From: Dysidea avara
Lineage: Eukaryota; Porifera; Demospongiae; Dictyoceratida; Dysideidae
NCBI RefSeq assembly: GCF_963678975.1
Contig: NC_089276.1
Coordinates: forward strand, 27,051,555 to 27,115,554
Direction: 5' to 3'
Length of the DNA stretch: 64,000 nucleotides
Shown: piece after piece, positions 12,625 to 27,625 of the stretch
Layout of the letters: each line of letters starts with the position of its first letter
How positions within the stretch are numbered: position 1 is the first letter of the stretch
Notes under the pieces: model-generated
Databases searched by the model: none
Seen by the model: the letters and a program-made list of their open reading frames with translations, nothing else
What the model was told of the DNA's origin: nothing
Translations under genes and position numbers: made by a program

Positions 12625-12746
12625 CACAAAAACAGCCAAGCTGTGAAAAAGAGTGTACATGTGGCCTTTAATTTCATGCCACCACAACTTTTTCACCCAT
12701 ACTATTGAAGGCCACATCCTATTTTCACAGCTTGGCTGTTTTTGTG
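12625..12746. repeat. Hairpin repeat just beyond the 12,801-14,303 gene
   Basis: Perfect 25-bp inverted arms lie at 12,625-12,649 and 12,722-12,746, with core ACAGCCAAGCTGTGAAAA. A second inner inverted pair (GTGGCCTTT / AAGGCCAC) lies within it. It falls in the probable 3' UTR or downstream region of the minus-strand gene. It may be a foldback MITE or a structured RNA end. Confidence 0.7.
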
Positions 12747-12800
12747 TGGATACATAAGTATATGAAATATCACCTGTAGTCATGTACACGCAGGATATTA

Positions 12801-14303
12801 TTAACTATGCAAAAGTACATCTGGTATAGTATGGGATGAGACCACTGTACCATTTTGATCACGAAAATCTTCAGAACATATCGACACAACACATCTATTG
12901 TTGTCATGAAGGGAGATGTAATCTGAAGCTGCAGACCGCACAAAACTACTACCTCTTCCAAGTAGTATAATACAATCAGCATGTATAGCAATTGTCTTTT
13001 CTAGTGCTGCAATGAATCCTCTATCTGTTATTCCACCTGCAGCCTTTAGTAACATTTCTTCTCTTTGCTCCATTGTAACACTACCATTGAAGACATCTAA
13101 GAGTATTTGATCACGTAACGGAATTAGCCCTTTATCATTGGGATCATAATATCCATGTTTGTCACCTTGTGCACCCAAATCATAGGCCAAAAATATTCCC
13201 AACTTATTTCTGATTTTGTCGAGTTTACTGCGAAGAGATGTACTGCACTCAAGCAAGTATTTGCTGCGTTTAGCAAAATCACCACCCTCTGGAGACAGGT
13301 ACATAACATTATGTGTTCTGAAGACAATTCCAACATATTTGCGATTACCAAAATACTTAGAAACATAAGCTTTATAAGCTTTTAAGACTTGCTGGCTTGG
13401 TGAAATGTCTGGTTTTACTGAATGAGGTTTGAGTGGATAGGTAAACTCAATATTAGTCAAATCTCTAAAAGAAGAAGGCGCTGATTTGATTGCTATCCTG
13501 AGTGACATTTCTGCACCTATACCAATCCAGTGAACCCATATTAAAGTCACTTCATTTGGCTTCAAGTCCCCAAATACATAAGAATTGAATTCTTTTAAAG
13601 TCAATATATGCTGGTAAATTGAAGAATAGACGAAATTCACTACCCTAGAGATGTTGAAGTTGTTCTTAATCCACAACATGGAATCATCTGAAATCTGTAC
13701 ACGTGGACTAACATGATACTTTTTAATATCATCAACACCATATGTAACAGTTAGTGGCTTTTTGAGTGGTCTGAGCAATGCGTACAAAATTATTGCTTGA
13801 CGAGGAGCTTTAGACAAAAACTCTTCCCATTTCACTAGCGGACTTCCTCCATACTTAGTCACCTTTTGGTTCCATTTCTCTACATCGTAATAATTACTAA
13901 ATCGTAATGTTTGGTTAAAGTGAGGAACTGCTCCCATCACACCAAACATGGAGTCCACAGCAAATGGCTCTGCAACCTTCATGTCCAACAATTTGGCCCA
14001 CATTTCTAACTGCCACAAGTTTCTAGCTCCATTAGTCTGTTCTTCAAAGCTACTATAAATAAACATGTGACCTTGTGATAACTCCTGATACTGAGTAGTG
14101 ACGTCCTCTACAATTGTTTTGTTTGGCTGTATGGATCTACCATCATGGTGATGAGCTGGTTGGGTTGGACTGATATCTGGCCCTGATAGCAATCCTTGAT
14201 CATGTAGTACCACTGCATCAATCACTACATAATACATCCACCCGACAACAAGTACTGACACAATTGCATAAGCTACCAAACATTGTGCTAGGACTTTCAT
14301 CAT
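12801..14303 (-). CDS. Predicted type II membrane protein, 500 aa, single exon; family not recognised
   Basis: A single uninterrupted minus-strand frame of 500 codons starts at the tandem ATGs at 14,298-14,303 and ends at TAA 12,801-12,803. The N-terminus has a short cytoplasmic stretch and one hydrophobic segment (about residues 8-32, CLVAYAIVSVLVVGWMYYVV), then a Pro/His-rich stem, as expected for a Golgi or ER type II protein. The rest looks luminal, with several N-glycosylation sequons (NKT, NQT, NIS, NGS, NGT). IYSSFEEQTNGARNLWQLE near residue 85, VGIVFRTHNVMY near 330, and a C-terminal segment with RGSSFVRSAASDY loosely recall GT-B fucosyltransferase-like proteins, but I cannot assign a family. 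A broken paralogue lies at 18,872-20,661, showing that the family expands locally. Absence of introns could reflect retrocopying or normal structure. Confidence 0.8.
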   Translation of the reverse strand: MMKVLAQCLVAYAIVSVLVVGWMYYVVIDAVVLHDQGLLSGPDISPTQPAHHHDGRSIQPNKTIVEDVTTQYQELSQGHMFIYSSFEEQTNGARNLWQLEMWAKLLDMKVAEPFAVDSMFGVMGAVPHFNQTLRFSNYYDVEKWNQKVTKYGGSPLVKWEEFLSKAPRQAIILYALLRPLKKPLTVTYGVDDIKKYHVSPRVQISDDSMLWIKNNFNISRVVNFVYSSIYQHILTLKEFNSYVFGDLKPNEVTLIWVHWIGIGAEMSLRIAIKSAPSSFRDLTNIEFTYPLKPHSVKPDISPSQQVLKAYKAYVSKYFGNRKYVGIVFRTHNVMYLSPEGGDFAKRSKYLLECSTSLRSKLDKIRNKLGIFLAYDLGAQGDKHGYYDPNDKGLIPLRDQILLDVFNGSVTMEQREEMLLKAAGGITDRGFIAALEKTIAIHADCIILLGRGSSFVRSAASDYISLHDNNRCVVSICSEDFRDQNGTVVSSHTIPDVLLHS

Positions 14304-14607
14304 TCAGTTTAGCCGGCCAGGTGATTCTGGCTTGCAGGAACTAAAGAAGGAGAGGGAAGCGTGTCACATAAGCCCGTAGTGTACTAGTCCACTCAATGTT
14401 CTTGAATGTTGACACTTAATTAATAATTATACGTAGTCTATATAATATTTTTTGTAACTTTTTCCTTGCCACACCCACTCTTGGGGTATAGCTCCGTGAG
14501 TGACAGTGTGTGTCTGAGGACTCACCTCACAAGTCACATTATTATTGTTGTAACACTCAATTTTCATCAATAAAATGATGATCTTTCCTATACTACATAC
14601 CTGATAT

Positions 14608-14801
14608 CTATGCTTTTACATAGTGAGGCGGCGACGCCCTCATCTGCTTTCCGAATTTGTCCGCACACTCTCGTATCGTGAAGCGTGAGGATGGTTTCTC
14701 AGTGCCTTGCTCACTGTTTCCAACATCAGGCTCTGGTAAGAAGGAGTCTGAAGAAATCTTCAGTCTGGGAATATTTATGGCAAGGGACTTCCTCAAAGGA
14801 A
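14608..14801 (-). CDS. Possible terminal coding exon, product unknown
   Basis: A minus-strand frame reads from about 14,801 to a TAG at 14,608-14,610 with protein-like composition (about 64 residues, including INIPRLKISSDSFLPEPDV and SRFTIRECADKFGKQMR). An AG acceptor is present directly upstream on the minus strand (CAACAG). I do not recognise the family and no upstream exons were found, so this is weak. Confidence 0.25.
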
Positions 14802-14928
14802 CTGTTGTTGTAAGTGGTGTCCCCTAGTTCTCCTACATTGTGCGAGTGTTTAGCCAGATAGCTAGTCTGTACTCACTACCACTCCCTTGGCAATTATTAC
14901 AGGTGTGTTACATTGTATCTAATTATTA

Positions 14929-16115
14929 TGCACCTATCAATGTATTGCCCCCCCCCCCCCCCCCCCCCCCCCCCTCGGGCATATATGGGGCTATAGTGGG
15001 GATTTGACACAGCCGAATGTCAAATGCTCCATAGTAGGGCAAACCTATCGTGTCAAATCCCCACCGTTGGCCCCAGTTGCAACGTGGGATTTAGACATAG
15101 CGAAGCAAGTTACAACAAAAAATATTTGGGTGCTTTTAGGGGGTATCTCCAAACTGATTTTGGTACGCTTAACGTCATAATGACGTTAGGGGGGGAGGGG
15201 GGTTCAGCCCATGACGTTATTAATTTTTATTAAAGCTGTTATAGTGTAAGAGAAAGTGATGTGATTAAACAGCTATACTGTTGGTAGACTATGTTTTCAG
15301 GTAAAGAATATAACGTTTTGTGCTTCTATTACCAATGCATTGTTTTCATAGTGTGACGTTAAGGGGGAGGGGGGGGGGTCTGTGTCATTATGACGTTAAG
15401 TGTACCAAAATCAGTTTGGAGATGCCCCCTTACTGAACGATCATCAAATGCCCCATAGTGGGGCAGCAGTTTCGTGTCAATTCCCCCTGTAAAGCCCCAC
15501 TTACGCCCAAGGGGGTGGTGGTGGGGCAATACATTTAATTTTAATTTAATTTGTTTAATGCACATACCTCATAATTGAGTGTTGTGTGCATGTGAAAAGA
15601 TGTGAACTTAAAATAACTGTTCTCTATAAAGATGAAGTGCGTGACAAAATGTGTTTAAGTCAGGTGCATTAGTTAAGTTAGTAGGTAGTGAGTTCCAAAG
15701 TCGAATTGAATGTGGGAGAAATGAATGATAATATGAGTTAACTCTAGCAGGTAAACTGATGAATCTTTTAAGATAGCCCTGGGTAGATGACAATACTGCT
15801 TGGAGATCTTGTGAGAAGTCAATACAAATAAGGTTGTTGATAACTTTGTAAAACATGGTGATGATGGCATTAGTTCTTCTTACTTCAAGTGATTGCCAGT
15901 TTAATTGAGACAACATAGAGGTCACACTGGAGTATGCCGAGAATTTGTTGAAGACAAAACGAGCAGCCTTACGTTGGACCATTTCTAGTCTTGCAATATC
16001 AGTTCTGACATAAGGGGACCATACAGTAGAGGCATACTCCAAAATTGGACGTACGTAAGTGAGGTAAGCAAGTGATTTAATAGTAGGAGAGCATTGCCTG
16101 AGATTGATAGGTGCA
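14929..16115. mobile_element. PIF/Harbinger MITE interrupted by a LINE
   Basis: The left end is TGCACCTATCAATGTATTGC and the right end is its reverse complement once the LINE at 15,536-16,102 is removed. TTA flanks both sides (14,926-14,928 and 16,116-16,118). The body contains a C27 homopolymer at 14,948-14,974 and inner inverted copies of TAACGTCATAATGACGTTA. A 302-bp member of the same family lies at 20,265-20,566. Confidence 0.85.
15536..16102 (-). mobile_element. 5'-truncated CR1/L2-like LINE, RT C-terminus
   Basis: The minus strand encodes the end of a non-LTR reverse transcriptase: LAYLTYVRPILEYASTVWSP, then LEMVQRKAARFVFNKFS and IRLWNSLPTNLT, with a stop near 15,608. It then ends in an A/T-rich tail. 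It sits inside the right terminal repeat of the Harbinger MITE; ATT is present at both junctions (15,533-15,535, 16,103-16,105). The element is 5'-truncated, as is usual for target-primed insertions. Confidence 0.85.
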
Positions 16116-16400
16116 TTACAAAAAGTGATCGGAGTTACAAAGAGGGGTAGCTATAGCTAAAGTGTTCCAAATTTTATAATTTAGCCTACAAAGGGCCTGG
16201 GCCAAAATGAAAACTAGCTATATTCTTGTGGACAGTTGGGTACATGTATTAAAGCCTTAATAAATAAATTCTCAAGGAGTGACAGCTGAATATAAAGTAG
16301 CAGGTGGGTATATCTTTATCATTGACAGCACAGCTGATATGCTCAGGAAAGCAATTACAAAATGAATTTAGCCACATGGAACACTATCAAATGCGAAAAT

Positions 16401-16560
16401 CAGGGGCGTAGCCAGATCAGGGCTAGAGCCCTGGTGATCACAGCCAAAGCCATGGTAACTGGAGCTCACAACCTGTCAGTTTAAAGTACTGTCAGCCCTG
16501 GTAATGACAGCCAAAAGCCCTGGTAGCCTTGGTAATCATGAAAGGCTGGCTACGCCTCTG
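16401..16560. mobile_element. 160-bp hAT-like MITE inside a LINE
   Basis: The ends are CAGGGGCGTAGCCAG and its near-complement CTGGCTACGCCTCTG. The terminal motif is shared with the larger hAT at 40,321-41,185 (CAGTGGCGTAGCCA). It splits the reverse transcriptase reading between ANVIL and AFDSVP, so it inserted into the LINE. Flanking octamers are only partly alike, so the target duplication has decayed. Confidence 0.75.
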
Positions 16561-17470
16561 AGGAGAATGACATTGGCTTGTTTTTGTTGGTCTAGGGCAT
16601 ATGACAAGTTTTCTATCATGTAGTGAAATGAGACTATAAAATGAGTTGGGTAACACAAGAGTGCTGGGATCTGAACCCATGCTGGGTATCAATGAGAATG
16701 TTGTTAGAGCTTAAATGTTCCATTATGGAAATATAATATGTTCCATAATTTTGGAGCATACAGAAGTTAATGATATTTGTCGGTAGTTAATACGGTTTCC
16801 TTTCTTGAAAACTGGACATACATTAGCCATGAGCCAATCGGATGGTAGTATACCTCTGTCTAGTGATTGAGTGAATATAACTTGCAGTATAGGAGATATT
16901 TCATTTACAAGATATATGGATGAATATTGTCTGGCCCACTCGTTTTGTTGGCATCTAATAGGGATAATTGATGTTGGATACCAGCTACTGAAAATGTAAT
17001 GCTTGGCATAGTAGGCAGAGTGTTCACAGGGTTGGTGCATCCATTCATGGAAGGGATATTTGATAATTTTCCTAAGTGAAGACTGACTCAAAATAATTGT
17101 TTAATGCATTGGCTTTACTCTTTGCATCTGAGATAGGTTTACCATCTACAATTAGGGTGGAAATATTATTATGTATGTTTCCAAAATTGTCTACAATTTC
17201 TATTAAAAGAGTAGTCAAACATTTTATTGAAGTAATTATTGTGTGCTACTTGATCTTGCTATGTATAGAGTTTTTAATCTTGTGGTATAGGCATTCCAGT
17301 TGTTACTAGATTTAGTTTTTAGCTATGTTGTAGAATTGTTTGCATCTCTTCATGTCCTTCTGTTTATCCATGGATCATTTATATTTTATACTTCATTATG
17401 TTTTTGCTTTGTAATCTCCTTCCCTTGAGTGTCAGTATATTCAGTATGGTCCTGGTAGTAAGGGCCCTCT
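16561..17470 (-). mobile_element. LINE fragment: linker and N-terminal RT
   Basis: The minus strand shows VDGKPISDAKSKANALN near 17,150-17,100, EISPILQVIFTQSLDRGILP and WLMANVCPVFKKGN near 16,900-16,800, then SLTSVCSKIMEHII, QHGFRSQHSCVTQLIL and YALDQQKQANVIL. This is the conserved N-terminal RT region of CR1/Jockey-like LINEs. Frameshifts and stops break it, and the MITE at 16,401-16,560 interrupts its 3' side. It is a dead fragment. Confidence 0.8.
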
Positions 17471-18871
17471 TACAAATATAGCTTTAAAAAATCTCCCATC
17501 ATATTATATGTGCACAGTCTACATAGCTAGCTACCACTGGTCGACTGTTTATCATCATGATCCACAGGTGATCTCTCATGTGGTACTGGTAGCTGCTTAC
17601 TGTGTGACAACTGGAGATGTTCCCATGTGGGGTGAACTAAAATATAGCCAGAATGAATATAGTTTCGTTGTAAATAACTGTATCTTTTAACTTCAGCTAT
17701 AAACTTCACATGTAGCTGGCTATAGCCACGTAGCTATAGTAGAACAAGCACCGATTCCACCACTTCTATAACTAACCGTGGTATGAATGTTGTAAAAGAT
17801 TACCATGCATCTAGCAGCTTTCTTAACAAAAAAACTGCAACAAACAGTATGGGCTGAAGAAAACACTCAAACACTTGTTAGCTCTAGTTCACATGATCTA
17901 TTCGGTTGTCATCAAGAATGCTGCTTGAGTTTGATTTGTGGAATTTAATGCACTTTTCTTGTCAGGAACATTAATGTGGGGTATTTTATTTGGTACAGCA
18001 TCTTTTATTTGAAAATGTTGCAAATTGCTGATGGTCCAGTTTAAAGCATGTCACATTGTATGTAAGTCATTTGAACATTAGAGCTATGAGTTACTCAAAA
18101 ACACTAAAAATTCATATATCAACTTGGTCTAGCTATCTATATATACATCAATCATCATGTATTGTAGTTTCAACAGTCAAGTAATCTGACTGTTCTATTA
18201 GAATGTAACACAAGAACAACGACATATTACCAAAAATCAGGAATATTTTGCTGTAGAAAATTTCCATGTTTTAAAATTTCGATGCAACATATTTTTGTCA
18301 CTGGCATAATCGGCAAATTTTTTTAACAGAACATATTATTTTGTACATGCAAATTGTTCGTACAGCTACAAAAATCATCCAACAACAAAAATTTTTGATG
18401 AGTTTTTCCATGATTTTTGTATTGGTACATTGTATCATTAATACCTACACCAATACATCATTATAGTACTTCTATCGTGATTTTACTGGCTACAAAAATA
18501 GTACTCACAAAGTTTGTTCACTTTGTTGAATAAGAAAGTACATAGAATGGTACTGAGATTAATTGGTATATATATATATATATATACCTCATGATCCCTA
18601 TCACAGTACTACTGTAGCATGCAACATGAAGTACTGATAAGTAAGACCATGAAGGATTGAGCATATATACTGGCCACTTTGCTACAGTGACCGTGCCACT
18701 ATGCCCAAACTGAACTTGACAAGTTTGAAAAAAGTAAGCTGCATACAAAACCATATGAAATTTGTACATCATTCATGCTGCTCACAGACAGAATTACATG
18801 TATTTAATGTTACATGCAAAATATATGTATTACCTGTACATGCACTAAAGCATACATTGCATGGAGGACAT
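17471..18871. other. Intergenic, no gene seen
   Basis: A/T-rich sequence with a short TA microsatellite at about 18,571-18,587 and one GTTCTATTAGA motif near 18,190. The small ORFs match nothing I recognise. Confidence 0.6.
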
Positions 18872-20661
18872 TCAATTATGTAAAACTACATCTGGTAGAG
18901 TATGGGATGAGACCACTGTGCTATTTTGGTCATGAAAATTTTCAGAACATATCGACACAACACATCTATTGTTGTCATGAAGTGAAGTGTAATCTGAAGC
19001 TGCAGACCGCACAAAACTAGAAAACGGTCCAAGTAGTATAATACAATCAGCATTTACAGCAATTGTCTTTTCTAGTGCTGCAATAAATCCTCTATCTGTT
19101 ATTCCACCTGCAGCCTTTAGTAACATTTCTTCTCTTTGTTCCACTGTAACACTGCCATTGAAGACATCTAAGAGTATTTGATCACGTAGTTGAATTAGTC
19201 CTTTATCATTGGGATCATAATATCCTTTTCTGCTCCCATATGTACCCAAATCATACGCCAAAAATATTTCCCACTTACTCCTAATTTTGTTAAGTGTTTT
19301 ACTACACTTAAGTAAATACTTACTCTGTTTAACAAAATCAGCACCATCCTTATTGCCAGCTGCTAAGTAGTACATAACAGTGTGTGTTCTGAAGACAATT
19401 CCAACATACTTGCGATTACCAAAATACTTAGAAACATACGACTCATAAGCCTTTAAGACTTGCTGGCTCGGTGAAATGTCTGGTTTTACTGAATGAGGTT
19501 TGAGTGGATAGTTAAACTCTATATTAGTCAAATCTATAAAAGAAGGCGCTGATTTGATTGCTATCCTGTTTGACGCACCTATACCAATCCAGTGAACCCA
19601 TATTAAAGTCACTTCATTTGGCTTCAAGTCCCTAAATACATAAGAATTGAATTCTTTTAAAGTCAATATATGCTGGTAAATTGAAGAATAGACAAAATTC
19701 ACCACCCTAGAGATGTTGAAGTTGCTCTTAATCCACAACATGGAATTATCTGAAATCTGTACACGTGGACTAACATGATTTCTTAATATCATCAGCACCA
19801 TATGTAACAGTTAGTGGCTTTTTGAGTGGTCTGAGCAATGCATACAAAATTATTGCTTGATGAGGAGCTTTAGACAAAAATTCCTCCCATTTCACTAGCG
19901 GACTTCCTCCATACTTGGTCACCTTTTGGTTCCATTTCTCTGTGTCATAATAATCCCTAAATCGTAATGCTTGGTTAAAGTGAGGAACTGCTCCTATCAC
20001 ACCAAACATGGAGTCCACAGCAAATGGCTCTGTCCAACAATTTGGCCCACATTTCTACTGAACTGCCACAAGTTTCTAGCTCCATTAGTCTGTTCTTCAA
20101 AGCTACTATAAATGAACATGTGACCTTGTGACTCCTGATATTGAGTAGTGACGTCCTCTACAATTGTTTTGTTTGTCACTAATCGTATGGATTTATCGTG
20201 AACTGGTTGGGTTGGACTGATATCTGGCCCTGATAATCTCTGATCATGTAGTACTACTCTATTATGCACCTATCAATGTATTGCTCCCCCCCTCGGGCGT
20301 AAGTGGGGCTTTACAGGGGGAATTGACATGAAACTGCTGCCCCACTATGGGGCATTTGACGATCGTTCAGTAAGCACCCAAATATTTTTGTTGTAACTTG
20401 CTTCGCTATGTCAAATCCCGCGTTGCAACTGGGGCCAACGGTGGGGATTTGACACGATAGGTTTGCCCTACTATGGGGCATTTGATATTCGGCTGTGTCA
20501 AATCCCCACTATAGCCCCATATATGCCCGAGGGGGGGGGTAGTGGGGCAATACATTGATAGGTGCATTAATCACGTAATAATACTAATAATACATACAAC
20601 CTACTACAACAAGTACCGACACGGTTACAAAAGCTACCAAACATTGTGCTTGGAATTTCAT
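18872..20661 (-). pseudogene. Decayed paralogue of the 500-aa type II membrane protein
   Basis: The minus strand from an ATG at 20,659-20,661 to a stop at 18,872 follows the 12,801-14,303 gene closely. The N-terminal part retains the hydrophobic anchor but has an in-frame TAG after GCMYY. A TTA-flanked MITE (20,265-20,566) interrupts it next. Downstream, the frame shifts near 20,015 and 19,785, and small deletions remove residues (for example, the SLR of EMSLRIAIK). The C-terminal 309 codons remain open and similar. The damage is clear, so I call it a pseudogene. Confidence 0.9.
20265..20566. mobile_element. PIF/Harbinger MITE (302 bp) inside the pseudogene
   Basis: Ends TGCACCTATCAATGTATTGC and its reverse complement, with TTA at 20,262-20,264 and 20,567-20,569. 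The body contains TTTGACACGATAGGTTTGCC and CCCACTATAGCCCCATATA, shared with the family member at 14,929-16,115. Confidence 0.92.
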
Positions 20662-25829
<5,168 letters not shown>

Positions 25830-26754
25830 GGAAAGCAGGCGTGCACCCACTGAGCACATGATATACAATACTGGGTCATTCCATACCAAATCAACAAAAA
25901 AATCCAGACCCCTTTCGATTTTCATGAAAATTGGTACAAATGTGGACACTATCAAGAAATTTTCTCACATCAAAATTTGGTTCATTTCATTGGTCTCCCT
26001 TTAAGTTATGACCACTCAAAGTTTCTGCTGAAAATTTTATTTTGCTTACACGTTTTCAATAAAACAACCATAACTTTGCTTGTGATTAACGTAGAAACTT
26101 CTGGTTTAGAGTTGTGAAATCCTTATTAAATTCTCTTTCAGGTGATATATAATTTTCTATAATTGCTAAAAGGAAAAGATCAAACCACAAAAATGTAGCT
26201 TTTTCCTTTGATCTTAATTTTCAAAAATATATATTCTTTAATTAAATTTATTTTTGGTTTACATGTTGCTCTAATACCTATCATTCATCACTGTGAGTTT
26301 AAAGTTGGGACCAATAGTAGATCATGAGTTATAAATGTTAATGTGCAGCCTTGTAATCACTGCTGTTTGTATGGTATTTTTACAGTGTAATTTCTAATAC
26401 CAATTGCAAGTAACCTTATAATGGTATGTCAAATATCATTTTATGCATTAAAATAGTTAGGGTTTGTATTGACAAGGGCTCACTACAGTGAAACCATATT
26501 AACAGAGCCACTTTTAAAGCTAAGAAAGTTGAAGCAACTGATAATAAGCCTGCCTAATAAAGCAATCACTGATTATGTTTTTGCTGTAAGTTCAGTGTCC
26601 TATAAAACAGAGGTGGCCACTTTAACAAGGTGGTTTTATTATAGAAGTAGCTATATTTATAAGGAATTTACTGTACAACTAATGATATTCCAATCTATTC
26701 TTTCAATTTTACTTACTGTATATAATAATAATATTCAGCCACAGATTATGATGC

Positions 26755-26960
26755 AGGGCTGGAGGAGGGAAAATTGAGTTGGTCAGGCCATTGACTATAA
26801 TGTTGAAATTGCTATTATATACATGCCAATGAGAGAGGAGTTGCTGCACAGTGTGCACAGCATATTCTGCGAAGTGCAAAGCACGAGCATTCTAGGGGGG
26901 TCTGGGGGCATGCCCCCACAGGAAATTTTTGAACATTACTGAGACACTAAAATATGCAAT
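26755..26960. mobile_element. hAT-end fragment nested in the long-TIR element
   Basis: Starts CAGGGCTGGAGGAGGGAAAA and includes CTAGGGGGGTCTGGGGGCAT. Both correspond to the left end of the hAT element at 51,604 onward (CAGGGCTGGGGGAAGC, then the same G-rich box at about 51,719). The fragment end is approximate. Confidence 0.6.
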
Positions 26961-27276
26961 TTTAGTGATATTTCACTGCTAGCTAGCTATTATAAATATG
27001 CTCAAGCCTATCTGTTGTTCTTCAGACTCTCTATTATTGTAGACCTGACATACATGGGACACAGCATGAAACTTGCTGTATGTTCGAATTCATTTAGTTA
27101 TGGCAATTAGAAGTTCTGGGGGTCCAACCCCCAGGAACTGTAGAATTTTTTCAATTTAAAGGCTTGAAAACGTCTTAAAATTTAAAGTTGATACTAAATT
27201 TTAAAATAAAACTAGCTAGAAACTTGCAACTTTTCCCTTGATTTCACAGGGAACCCATGCAGCATAGCCCCCTTTA

Positions 27277-27625
27277 GGCCAATGAAATTTGATTAGCAGT
27301 TTCGCGTCATCGTCCGCATGCTTTTGATACACCCGCATGGAATTTCATTATTGGTATTTCAGATTGAAATACTCTAATAGAGCAGTCACTTTTACTCTAA
27401 TGGAGCAATGAGCTATACTCTAATGGAAAAATCACTTGTTATATGGATTAGTAACGTATTAATGCAGGAGTAATCAATGTAGACTCACTTTTTTGGCAGA
27501 AATCTTCATGTTTGGGATGTGTGTTGTGCCTTTTGGAAAATAATGAATAATGAATAATAACCGCCCGCCCGCATCAAATTTTCAAAAAATCTGAGCGAGA
27601 AACTGGTAATCAAGTTTCATTGGCC
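27277..27625. mobile_element. PIF/Harbinger-type MITE (349 bp)
   Basis: Ends GGCCAATGAAATTTGATTA and the complement of GGCCAATGAAACTTGATTAC. TTA on both sides (27,274-27,276 and 27,626-27,628). It contains several CTCTAATAGAG/CTCTAATGGA motifs at about 27,371-27,425. Nested in the long-TIR element. Confidence 0.9.
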
